64,000 bases of DNA from Nocardia terpenica (GTDB lineage Bacteria > Actinomycetota > Actinomycetes > Mycobacteriales > Mycobacteriaceae). Of the stretch, positions 42,303 through 50,299 are shown one piece after another (positions within the stretch are counted from its first letter, which is position 1; each line of letters begins with the position of its first letter). Position numbers and translations under genes: made by a program. The stretch covers positions 1,612,001 through 1,676,000 of the forward strand of contig NZ_JABMCZ010000002.1 in the NCBI RefSeq assembly GCF_013186535.1, given 5' to 3'. The notes under the pieces were generated by a model. The model was given only the letters and a program-made list of their open reading frames with translations, was not told the DNA's origin and made no database searches.

Positions 42303-45086
42303 ATGACCGATTCGTGGGTGCGTGCGCTGCGCGACAGGATCGACGGTGAGGTCGACGCGTCCGCGCGGCGGTGCGCGGAGTACTCGTCCGATGCCTCGAA
42401 CTATCGAGTTCTGCCCGCGGCGGTGGTGTTCCCGCGCGGCGACGGGGATGTCGCCGCGGCGCTGGCGTTCGCGCGCAACGAGGGGCTGGCGGTGACCGCG
42501 CGCGGCGCCGGAACATCGGTGGCGGGCAATGCGATCGGGTCCGGACTCGTGCTCGACTTCAGTCGGCACATGAACTCGGTTCTCGAGATCGATCCCGAAA
42601 ACCATTGGGCGCGAGTGCAACCGGGTCTGGTGCTGGCGAGTCTCCAGAAGGCCGCCGGTCGGCACGGGCTGCGCCTGGGCCCCGACCCCTCCACCCAGAA
42701 TCGCTGCACGCTCGGCGGCATGATCGGCAACAATGCCTGCGGACCACGCGCGGTGGCCTGGGGCCGCACCTCCGACACCGCGCGGGAGCTGCGAATACTC
42801 GACGGCATCGGCACCGAGCGCGCACTCGGCGCCGAGGTGGCCTCGGTGCCCGGCCTCGCCGATTTCACCCGGCGCAATCTGGCGCTCATCCGCACCGAAC
42901 TCGGCCGCTTCGACCGGCAGGCGTCGGGCTACGCGCTGGAACACCTGCTGCCGGAACGCGGTTCGTCGGCGGTGCGGGCATTCGTCGGCACCGAGGGCAC
43001 CTGCGGCCTGCTGCTGGAGGCGACCGTCGACCTGGTGCCGCTGCCGGGCGCCACGGCGCTGGTGGTGCTCGGCTATCCCGATATGCCCACGGCCGCAGAC
43101 GATGTCGCCGCGGTCATGGCCGGTGGCCCGATCGCGGTCGAGGGCATCGACGCCCGGCTGGTCGACGTGGTGCGCGCCCACCGCGGCCGCGCCCCCGACC
43201 TGCCCCGGGGCGGCGGCTGGCTGTTCGTCGAACTGGCCGGTGCGACCCCCGCCGAGGCGTACGACCAAGCCGCCGCGCTGTGCCGGGCCACCGGCGCGCT
43301 GGACACCCGCATCGTCACCGATCCGGCCGCCGCGGCCGCGCTGTGGCGCATCCGCGCGGACGGCGCGGGCCTGGCGGGCCGCACCCCGGACGGGCATCCG
43401 GCCTGGCCGGGCTGGGAGGACGCGGCCGTCCCGCCCGCGAATCTCGGTGCGTACCTGCGCGATTTCGAGGCGCTCATGCGCGCGCACGGCGTCGACGGGC
43501 TGCTGTACGGGCATATCGGCGACGGCTGCATCCACGTCCGGCTGGACCTGCCGATCGCCGACGCGCCGCAGCGCTTCCGCGCCTTCCTCGAGGACGCCAC
43601 CGATCTGGTGGTCCGCCACGGCGGTTCGCTGTCCGGCGAGCACGGCGACGGCCACGCCCGCTCGGAACTGTTGGCGCGCATGTACTCTCCGGCGGCGCTG
43701 GACGCCTTCGCCGAGTTCAAGGCCCTGTTCGATCCGGACGACGTGCTGAATCCGGGAATCCTGGTGCGGCCCAAGCGGATCGACGAGAACCTGCGCCTGG
43801 CCGGACTGCGCCCGGTGCCGTCGGCGGGCGGATTCGCCCTGCCGCACGACCGCGATCTCGGCGCGGCCGTGCATCGCTGCGTCGGAATCGGCAAGTGCCG
43901 CGCCGACACCCGCGCCACGGGCGGCTTCATGTGCCCGTCCTATCTGGCGACCGCCGACGAGAAGGACAGCACCCGCGGCCGCGCCCGCGTCCTCCAGGAG
44001 GTGGTCCGCGGCGCGCTCGACTGGCGCTCCGACGCCGTCGCCGACTCCCTGGACCTGTGCCTGTCCTGCAAGGCTTGCGGCTCCGACTGTCCCGCAGGCG
44101 TGGACATGGCCACCTACAAATCCGAAACCCTGCACCGGCGCTACCGCCACCGTCTCCGCCCCCGCGATCACTACGCCCTGGGGCAGCTGCCCCGCTGGCT
44201 GGCGCTCGCCACCCGCGCCCCCCGCCTGTTCAACTCCCTGACCACGCTGTCCCCACTACGCCGCCTGGGCCTGCGCGCCGCCGGTATGGACCCCCGCCGC
44301 GAGGTTCCTGCCTTGGCGCCCAAGAGCTTTCGCGCACAATGGAAGCGCCGTATCGAGTCGACATCAGATGCCCCGAGGCCGCGCAATGCCGATGTCATGC
44401 TGTGGATCGACAGCTTCACCGACGTGTTCGCCCCGGAGATCGCTTGGACCGCAGTCGAATTGATCGAATCGCTAGGGCACGCCGTCACCATTCCGGCGCG
44501 CCGGGTGTGCTGCGGGCTGACCTGGATCAGCACCGGGCAGCTGGACGGTGCGCGAAAACGATTGCGCGCCACGCTCGATGCACTCGACGAGCACGTGCGG
44601 GCGGGAGGAATCGTGGTCGGGCTGGAGCCCTCGTGCACCGCGGTACTGCGGTCGGATCTGGCGGAACTGCTCCCCGACGACCCGAGGTCGGCGGCCACCG
44701 CCGCGGCGGTACGCACCCTGGCGGAATTCCTCGAGCGAGATCCCGCCTGGCGCCCACCCGACCGATCGGCCGACACCGTACTGGTGCAACCGCACTGCCA
44801 TCACCACGCCGTACTCGGATTCGACGCCGACCGCCGCATCCTCTCCGCCACCGGCGCCCACGTGACCGAAATCACCGGATGCTGTGGACTTGCTGGCAAT
44901 TTCGGCATGCAATCCGGCCATTACGACATTTCGGTTGCCGTAGCAGAAAACGGGCTATTACCCGCCCTCCGCAGCGCCGCCACCGGAACCCACTTCATAG
45001 CCGACGGCTTCTCCTGCCGCACCCAAGCCGAACAACTCGGCACCCACACCGGCCACCACCTCGCCCAATTCCTGCGGGAACGCTGA
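42303..45086 (+). CDS. fused FAD-linked dehydrogenase and Fe-S reductase (D-2-hydroxyacid type)
   Basis: This 927-residue protein fuses a GlcD-like FAD half with a GlcF-like iron-sulfur half. The FAD domain (about 20-250) has RGAGTSVAGNAIGSGLVLD and TLGGMIGNNACG. A linker domain follows, with GDGCIHVRLDLP and LSGEHGDGHAR carrying the metal-site residues. The Fe-S part has CVGIGKC and CLSCKACGSDCP cysteine clusters. Two C-terminal CCG-like domains hold RRVCCGL and ITGCCGLAGNFG. It should oxidise a D-2-hydroxyacid such as D-lactate or D-2-hydroxyglutarate and pass electrons to the quinone pool or an electron carrier. Confidence 0.88.
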   Translation: MTDSWVRALRDRIDGEVDASARRCAEYSSDASNYRVLPAAVVFPRGDGDVAAALAFARNEGLAVTARGAGTSVAGNAIGSGLVLDFSRHMNSVLEIDPENHWARVQPGLVLASLQKAAGRHGLRLGPDPSTQNRCTLGGMIGNNACGPRAVAWGRTSDTARELRILDGIGTERALGAEVASVPGLADFTRRNLALIRTELGRFDRQASGYALEHLLPERGSSAVRAFVGTEGTCGLLLEATVDLVPLPGATALVVLGYPDMPTAADDVAAVMAGGPIAVEGIDARLVDVVRAHRGRAPDLPRGGGWLFVELAGATPAEAYDQAAALCRATGALDTRIVTDPAAAAALWRIRADGAGLAGRTPDGHPAWPGWEDAAVPPANLGAYLRDFEALMRAHGVDGLLYGHIGDGCIHVRLDLPIADAPQRFRAFLEDATDLVVRHGGSLSGEHGDGHARSELLARMYSPAALDAFAEFKALFDPDDVLNPGILVRPKRIDENLRLAGLRPVPSAGGFALPHDRDLGAAVHRCVGIGKCRADTRATGGFMCPSYLATADEKDSTRGRARVLQEVVRGALDWRSDAVADSLDLCLSCKACGSDCPAGVDMATYKSETLHRRYRHRLRPRDHYALGQLPRWLALATRAPRLFNSLTTLSPLRRLGLRAAGMDPRREVPALAPKSFRAQWKRRIESTSDAPRPRNADVMLWIDSFTDVFAPEIAWTAVELIESLGHAVTIPARRVCCGLTWISTGQLDGARKRLRATLDALDEHVRAGGIVVGLEPSCTAVLRSDLAELLPDDPRSAATAAAVRTLAEFLERDPAWRPPDRSADTVLVQPHCHHHAVLGFDADRRILSATGAHVTEITGCCGLAGNFGMQSGHYDISVAVAENGLLPALRSAATGTHFIADGFSCRTQAEQLGTHTGHHLAQFLRER

Positions 45087-45097
45087 GCCCCCTGGCC

Positions 45098-45249
45098 CCC
45101 GTCCCGCTGAAACCTGTCTCCGGCCCGCTGAGACCTGTCCCCGGCCCGCTGAAACCTGTCCCCGGCATGCTGAAACCTGTCCCAGGCGTGCTGAACCTTG
45201 TCCCCGGCGTGCGGAACCCCTTGTCCCCGGCGTGCTTTTGGCCGGGGCC
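45098..45249 (+). repeat. capped tandem array (21-bp unit, six copies)
   Basis: Six units follow CCCCGGCCCGCTGAAACCTGT and change gradually to CCCCGGCGTGCTGAACCTTGT towards the cap. The cap at 45223-45249 has arms GTCCCCGGC and GCCGGGGCC around GTGCTTTTG. It ends 3 nt before the stop codon of a minus-strand peptide gene. The two arms carry compensating changes relative to the other caps. Confidence 0.85.
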
Positions 45250-45252
45250 TCC

Positions 45253-45357
45253 TCAGCTGCCGAACGGCAAGGTGCCCGGAGGGATCTGGTAGCCCGAGCT
45301 GCCCGCGAAGACGCCACCCCACGCGTTGAGCAGCCAATTCAGCACATTGGTAAGCAT
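45253..45357 (-). CDS. 34-residue hydrophobic peptide gene
   Basis: The minus strand has CGGAGG 7 nt before an ATG, then a 34-residue frame. The product has an aromatic amphipathic N-terminal half (MLTNVLNWLLNAWGGVFAGS) and a Gly/Pro/Tyr-rich tail (GYQIPPGTLPFGS). No family is known to me. It lies between a large dehydrogenase gene and an AlkA-like gene on the other strand. A repeat cap follows its stop within 3 nt and may act as its terminator. Confidence 0.55.
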   Translation of the reverse strand: MLTNVLNWLLNAWGGVFAGSSGYQIPPGTLPFGS

Positions 45358-45563
45358 GAAAATCCTCCGTCGCAGCGTATGCCGACCGATTGCCGGTTTA
45401 ACCCATCGGTATCGGAATCGCCGAGTGTGATTGTCCCGTTACAAGCTACTGGTCACCATGAATAGACGACAGCTTCCGTTGTTCTTCTCACGAAAACCGC
45501 TGTGGCGTAGCTCACTTCCGGGATCCGGGGCAGAGTGTGGACCGGCGTGCGGCACCGGGCACA

Positions 45564-46493
45564 ATGTGCCGGGTGACTACGACGATCGGCGGCGCGGCGC
45601 GCACGGTGACCGCCGACCGAACGATCGATCTCGCGCACACCGTCGCCCCGCTGCGGCGCGGGTCCGGCGACCCCTGCCATCGGGTGACGCCGGACGGCGC
45701 GCACTGGCACGCCTCGCGGATGCCCTCCGGCGCGGTGACCTATCGCCTGGCCCAGGCCGGGCCGTGCGCGGTGGCGGCGCAGGCGTGGGGTCCGGGCGCC
45801 GCGGAATTCCTCGACCGGCTGCCGCACATGCTGTGCCTGGACGAGGACGTCTCCGGATTCGCCCCCGCCCATCCGAAGATCGCCGAGGCGCACCGCCGTT
45901 TCCCGGGGCTGCGGATGCTGCGCACCGGCCTGGTGTTCGAGACGCTGGTCCCGACCGTGCTGGAGCAGCGGGTGCACCTCGTCTCGGCGCGGGCGTCGTG
46001 GCGAAAGCTGGTGTGGCGGTTCGGCGAACCCGCGCCCGGCCCGCTACCGCTGCGGCTGCCGCCGGACGCCGACACCTGGCGGCACATCCCGTCCTGGAGC
46101 TACCACCGCGCCAATGTCGACCCGCGCCGCTCCCGCACGATCGTGCTGGCCGCCCGCATGGCCGCCAAACTGGAGCAGGCCGCCACCCTGGACCACGCGG
46201 CCGCCGCCCACCTGCTGCGCACCGTCCCGGGCATCGGCATCTGGACCGCCGCCGAAATCGCCCAGCGCGCCCTGGGCGACCCCGACGCCCTCTCCATCGG
46301 CGACTACCACCTGTCCTCGATCATCGGCTGGACCCTCCTGGGCCACCCCATCGACGACGACACCATGATCGAATACCTGGAACCCCTACGCCCCCACCGC
46401 TACCGAGCCGTCCGCCTCCTCGAAATCTCCGGCCAGGCCCACAAAACCAAATTCGCCCCCCGCACCCCCCTGGTAGACCACAGCCGCATCTAA
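45564..46493 (+). CDS. AlkA-like DNA-3-methyladenine glycosylase
   Basis: This 309-residue base-excision enzyme has the helix-hairpin-helix and catalytic region near its C-terminus: LLRTVPGIGIWTAAEIAQRA followed by LGDPDALSIGDYHL, with the Asp of SIGDYH as the likely catalytic residue. An N-terminal domain typical of AlkA/OGG-type glycosylases precedes it (ETLVPTVLEQRV is the conserved helix). It should remove alkylated purines. ATG 45564 and GTG 45573 are possible starts, neither with a strong ribosome site. The 3' end is very C-rich. A capped array begins about 70 nt after its stop. Confidence 0.82.
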   Translation: MCRVTTTIGGAARTVTADRTIDLAHTVAPLRRGSGDPCHRVTPDGAHWHASRMPSGAVTYRLAQAGPCAVAAQAWGPGAAEFLDRLPHMLCLDEDVSGFAPAHPKIAEAHRRFPGLRMLRTGLVFETLVPTVLEQRVHLVSARASWRKLVWRFGEPAPGPLPLRLPPDADTWRHIPSWSYHRANVDPRRSRTIVLAARMAAKLEQAATLDHAAAAHLLRTVPGIGIWTAAEIAQRALGDPDALSIGDYHLSSIIGWTLLGHPIDDDTMIEYLEPLRPHRYRAVRLLEISGQAHKTKFAPRTPLVDHSRI

Positions 46494-46566
46494 GCGACCC
46501 CACCCCTCCGGCGTCCGCCCATACCCACCCCGCCCCAACCATTCCCGTGTCCCCACCTGGCTGTCC

Positions 46567-46817
46567 TCATGATCCCGGCGTGGTCGTCCTCGCGGTCCCG
46601 GCGTGGTCGTCCCGTCGTTCCGGCGCAGTCGTCCCGTCGTTCCGGCGCAGTCGTCCCGTCATCCCGGGCAGTCGTCCCGTCGTTCCGGCGCAGTCGTCCC
46701 GTCGTTCCGGCGCAGTCGCCCCGTCATCCCGGGCAGTCGTCCCGTCATTCCGGCGCGGCCGTCCCGTCATTCCGGCGCAGCCGTCCTCCTGATCCCGGCG
46801 TGCTTTTGGCCGGGATC
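46567..46817 (+). repeat. capped tandem array (22-bp unit, ten copies)
   Basis: Ten units of 21-23 bp follow CGTCGTTCCGGCGCAGTCGTC, with two interspersed variants of the form TCATCCCGGGCAGTCGTC. The cap at 46791-46817 has perfect arms GATCCCGGC and GCCGGGATC around GTGCTTTTG. It ends 5 nt before the stop codon of a minus-strand gene. This covers nearly the whole gap between the AlkA-like gene and that gene. Confidence 0.9.
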
Positions 46818-46822
46818 CCCCG

Positions 46823-47062
46823 TCACGTTGCCGGAAGCAGCTGGTAACTCACCGTGATCGACGGAGTGCCCTCGGTCCACGTGATCGACGGGAATGTGCC
46901 CGCGGCGTTGGCTTCCGGGGCGCTGGCGAGGTAGCTGTCGACGATCCTGTGCCGGGTATCGAACTCCGCTCGGTCGGCGGCCGATTCCCGGCACCGCGCC
47001 ACCCATTCGTCCAGTGCCGCACGGTCGTCCGGCAAGGTGAAACTCCGGGTACTGCCAGCCAT
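46823..47062 (-). CDS. small hypothetical protein
   Basis: I do not recognise this protein of about 79 residues. It starts MAGSTRSFTLPDDRAALDEW and holds a helical acidic first half (residues 10-40) and a C-terminal half with short beta-type stretches (SITWTEG, SITVSYQL). No membrane segment is visible. The frame is open much further upstream, and the start is uncertain. It runs towards a repeat cap and may use it as terminator. Confidence 0.45.
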   Translation of the reverse strand: MAGSTRSFTLPDDRAALDEWVARCRESAADRAEFDTRHRIVDSYLASAPEANAAGTFPSITWTEGTPSITVSYQLLPAT

Positions 47063-47115
47063 TCGGCCGTGCACATATGCTTCCACTGTTCGCGCCTTTC
47101 TGCTCGATGCAGCCC

Positions 47116-47301
47116 TCATCGCGCTTCGTGTCGTCCGTGGTGCCCCGTCCGCGCCGCAGAGCGAATCATCCGGCGCGGACGGGAGATTGGGCGGGACCGA
47201 GAATCGCGATGGATGCTGCGGACGCACCCCAGAAAGACGACGACCGACGGCGCGACGGCCGCCAGGACACCCCACCATTCATGTATCCAGCTCCCGCCCA
47301 T
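47116..47301 (-). CDS. small single-helix membrane protein
   Basis: This 61-residue frame starts at an ATG with AAGGGA 7 nt upstream. It has one membrane helix (about residues 9-28, WWGVLAAVAPSVVVFLGCV) and a strongly basic tail with several Arg-Ser pairs, probably cytoplasmic. No family is known to me. It is divergent from the XRE regulator gene and lies 54 nt upstream of the 46823-47062 gene on the same strand. Confidence is limited because the start and the reality of translation are unproven. Confidence 0.4.
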   Translation of the reverse strand: MGGSWIHEWWGVLAAVAPSVVVFLGCVRSIHRDSRSRPISRPRRMIRSAARTGHHGRHEAR

Positions 47302-47426
47302 TGCGATTCCCTTCGGCTCGGACCGGGCAACCTCTTCGGTTTCAGGTACTGGACAAGGGTGGACCTGCAAGGATCGCGTTTACAGGGAAGGACTACGACG
47401 GAAATAGCAACTCTTAGCGAGGCGAC

Positions 47427-48602
47427 GTGATCACCCGGTGGACGGCCCCGGCGGTGAAGGCACTCCGGATAGCGCTGCGAATGAATCAAACAAAATTCGC
47501 TCAGCAGGTCGGTTACAGCCAGAGGACCGTAAGCGGTTGGGAGAGAGGGCAATACGGTATCAATACAACCGCCCAGCTTGCTCTGGACGAGGTTTACGCG
47601 ACACTGGATCCTATGGCGCTGGCACGTTTCGAAGTGCTCGCCGAGGAGGACGACGTGGACCGGAGAAGCTTTCTGAAGACAGCCGCTCTAGCGGGCACGG
47701 TGGGATTGTCGGCCCCGACCGTCACGCCGATGTCGATCGACCGTCTGCGACAAACCGTCCACTCGTTGATACTGCTGGAGGACTCGGTCGGATCGACCAC
47801 CGCCAAACCACTCATCGACACTATGACCCGTACCTGCACGTCGCTATTGCGTTACTGTCCGGAACTGTTGAAGCCCGAGCTGTCGCGAGTGACTGCCGAA
47901 GCGGTCGCCTCCAGCGCCTATGCGGCATGGGACCAGAAAGATCCCAAACTGGCGGACAGACTGTTCAGGCAGGCATACGAGCATGCCGAGAATTCGGGCG
48001 ACACCGACATGCAGGCGGGCATTCTGGTGGACCGCAATCATCTCGCTGTGGGGACTCACCGGTACGCCGATGCCTCCGACTACGCCGACGGTGCACTGGC
48101 CATCCGTGTGCACGACCCTCGCATGGCCGATCTCCGGGCACTGTGCGCCGCGCGAGCCTACGCATACGCCAACCGGCGAAAGGATGCCCGCACACAGCTG
48201 GACGCCGTGTCGGGAGATCTCAGGCCCCCGACAACGCCCGATCAGTCGTACGCGTATCTGGTGGCTCCATGGTTTGCTTTCTCCATCACCAGTTCCGTAC
48301 TGGAAGTGACCGGAGACCGCCAGGGCGCGGCCGAAGCGCTGGAAAAGTCGCTGCCCCTTATCTCGCCGTACAGAGTGCGCGAGCAGGCTACGACGCTTCT
48401 CCGATTGGTCCGGCTCACCGCACCGCAGGATCTCGATAGAGCCGCCGACGCCGCCAAACAAGCTGTCCAGCTGGCCCGAAAAAACACCTCACCGCGATTG
48501 TGGGAGGACTACCGGCAAACTCGCCAGCTCCTGTCGCCATGGGACGGCAGTCGCGCATTGCACGAACTCGACATTGTCGCCGAAGAGGTGCTGTCGAACT
48601 GA
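47427..48602 (+). CDS. XRE-family regulator with TPR-like C-terminal domain
   Basis: This 391-residue protein has an N-terminal Cro/CI helix-turn-helix (about residues 8-62, ALRMNQTKFAQQVGYSQRTV). A linker with a twin-arginine-like motif, DRRSFLKTAALAGTVGLSAP (about 77-96), follows. The helical C-terminal region (about 105-385) resembles tetratricopeptide repeats, as in actinobacterial regulators of the NsdA type. The RR motif sits inside a protein that should bind DNA, so it is probably not an export signal. GAGG precedes GTG 47427. The gene is less G+C-rich than its neighbours and is flanked by repeat arrays. Confidence 0.78.
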   Translation: MITRWTAPAVKALRIALRMNQTKFAQQVGYSQRTVSGWERGQYGINTTAQLALDEVYATLDPMALARFEVLAEEDDVDRRSFLKTAALAGTVGLSAPTVTPMSIDRLRQTVHSLILLEDSVGSTTAKPLIDTMTRTCTSLLRYCPELLKPELSRVTAEAVASSAYAAWDQKDPKLADRLFRQAYEHAENSGDTDMQAGILVDRNHLAVGTHRYADASDYADGALAIRVHDPRMADLRALCAARAYAYANRRKDARTQLDAVSGDLRPPTTPDQSYAYLVAPWFAFSITSSVLEVTGDRQGAAEALEKSLPLISPYRVREQATTLLRLVRLTAPQDLDRAADAAKQAVQLARKNTSPRLWEDYRQTRQLLSPWDGSRALHELDIVAEEVLSN

Positions 48603-48614
48603 CGTGTGCCGGTA

Positions 48615-49018
48615 GATCCCGGCCAAAAGCACGCCGGGATCATTCATTGAGTTGGCGAGCATGCCGGGTTCATTGAGTTGGCGAGTGTGCCGGGTTCATT
48701 GAGTTGGCGAGTGTGCCGGGTTCATTGAGTTGGCGAGTGTGCCGGGTTCATTGAGTTGGCGAGCGCGTCGGGTTCATTGAGTTGGCGAGCATGCCCGGTT
48801 CATTGAGTTGGCGAGCACGCCCGGACCATCGAGTTGGCAAGCGCGTCGGGTTCATTGAGTTGGCGAGCACGCCCGGACCATCGAGTTGGCAAGCGCGTCG
48901 GGGTCATCGAGTTGGCGAGCACGCCCGGTTCATTGAGTTGGCGAGCACGCCCCGGACCATCGAGTTGGCGAGCACGCCGGGACCATCGAATCGGCAAGCC
49001 TGCCAGGATCACCGAGTC
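48615..49018 (-). repeat. capped tandem array (26-bp unit, about fourteen copies)
   Basis: The cap at 48615-48641 (perfect arms, loop CAAAAGCAC in this orientation) begins 12 nt after the XRE stop codon. About fourteen units of 26 bp follow, TTCATTGAGTTGGCGAGTGT plus GCCGGG, in two main subtypes (TTCATTG and ACCATCG starts). On the minus strand each unit includes CCCGGCATGC-like left-arm sequence. The array ends about 10 nt before the stop of the convergent sugar-binding protein gene. Confidence 0.9.
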
Positions 49019-49027
49019 AGCCGGAAC

Positions 49028-50299
49028 CTACCGCCCCGCGACTGCGGCGTCGGCCGCCGCGCAGGCGCGGGACAGGGCCTCCGGCACCGGGATTCGGCCC
49101 AGGAACATTTCGCCGAGGATCTGGTCGATTGCCTCCAGGGCGACCGGGAAGCCGGAGCCGCCGCCCGAGGAGATGCGGGGCCCGGCCAGCACATCGAAGA
49201 ACGGGGACACGTCGATGCCCTTGTGCGCCCAGTAGTCTCGATACACCTGCTGATCCGCCACCACCGCGGGAATGCTGGAACCGTCCAGCCCCAGGTACCG
49301 ATTGCCCGCGGCGCTCCCCAGCCATGCCAGTACCCGCCGGACGGCGTCCGGGTGGGGGGTCGCGGCGTTTCCGGCTACGCCGATGGCATTGTCGGTGCTC
49401 ACCCGTCCGGCCGGTCCGGCGGGCAGCAGGGCGACGCCCCACGGGAAGCGCGCCTGCTGCGCGATCTGGGCGAGGTTGTAGGTGCCCGATTGCAGCAGCG
49501 CCAGTTTGCCTTGCAGGAACGCGTTTTTCGTGAAGTCGCGATTGGTGTCGGTATCGGCCGCCGACGGGGCGAGGCGGTCGGCGACCAGCCGCACCAGGTA
49601 CTCGTAGGCCGTCACGCCCTGCGGGCCGTCGAAGACGAAATGCCCGGCCGCGTCCTGGAATCGCCCCCCGGCCGAACCGAGGAACGGCAGGTCGATGGAC
49701 TGGAAGTCGTGCGCCGCGTTGTAGGGCCAGGGCGCCACCGCGGCCAGTCGGCGCAGCAGCGGGCGGAGGGTGTCGTCGGGGCCGCCCCAGCGCAGCGTGT
49801 TCAGCTCCGCCGGGTCGATGCCCGCGGCCGCGAGCAGATCGCGGTTGTAGTACACCGCCGTCCCGCCGTCGACGAATTGCGGTACCGCCCACAGCTTTCC
49901 GTGGCGGCTGTACTGCGCCACCGCGGACGGATCCCACGCCCGGGCCGCATCCGGGCCCAGCGCCGCGCCGATGTCCAGCAGCCGCCCGGCATCGGCGTAG
50001 TCCTCGTAGAGGTTGGTCCAGAACAGGTCGTCGGCGGTGCCGCCCGCCACGTCCAGCCGCAGCTTCTGCTGATACGACGACCACGGCACCACCGTGATCC
50101 GCACCGCGACATCGGGATTCGCGCGCTCGAACGCGTCCAGCGACGCCCGGTAGGCGGGCACGAAGTTCTCGTCCCAGATCCGCAGCCGCACCACCGTGCG
50201 ACCCGAGCCGTCGCCGGTGCGGCCGAGCCACAGCGCGGCCGCGATCAGCAGCGCCGCCGCGAGGACGACACCCAGCACCGCCCGCGTCGAGGTCTTCAT
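49028..50299 (-). CDS. sugar ABC transporter substrate-binding protein
   Basis: This 423-residue family 1 solute-binding protein has an N-terminal membrane-anchoring or signal helix (about residues 7-30, VLGVVLAAALLIAAALWLG) with no lipobox Cys. It may therefore be secreted or anchored by the uncleaved helix. The body shows carbohydrate-binding protein features: LRIWDENFVPAYRASLDAFE, a LFWTNLYEDYADAGRLLDIG stretch and VPQFVDGGTAVYYNRDLL. Its ATG overlaps the stop of the downstream-listed permease (ATGA), so the three transport genes form one operon. The sugar is unknown. Confidence 0.85.
   Translation of the reverse strand: MKTSTRAVLGVVLAAALLIAAALWLGRTGDGSGRTVVRLRIWDENFVPAYRASLDAFERANPDVAVRITVVPWSSYQQKLRLDVAGGTADDLFWTNLYEDYADAGRLLDIGAALGPDAARAWDPSAVAQYSRHGKLWAVPQFVDGGTAVYYNRDLLAAAGIDPAELNTLRWGGPDDTLRPLLRRLAAVAPWPYNAAHDFQSIDLPFLGSAGGRFQDAAGHFVFDGPQGVTAYEYLVRLVADRLAPSAADTDTNRDFTKNAFLQGKLALLQSGTYNLAQIAQQARFPWGVALLPAGPAGRVSTDNAIGVAGNAATPHPDAVRRVLAWLGSAAGNRYLGLDGSSIPAVVADQQVYRDYWAHKGIDVSPFFDVLAGPRISSGGGSGFPVALEAIDQILGEMFLGRIPVPEALSRACAAADAAVAGR

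Noticed and set aside
46569..46857. Plus-strand frames through the 46.6-kb array with repeated RRSGAVVPS-type protein
   Set aside because: All three frames of a short tandem repeat in GC-rich DNA are open. The repeated peptide and the PACFWPGS stretch come from the array and the cap.
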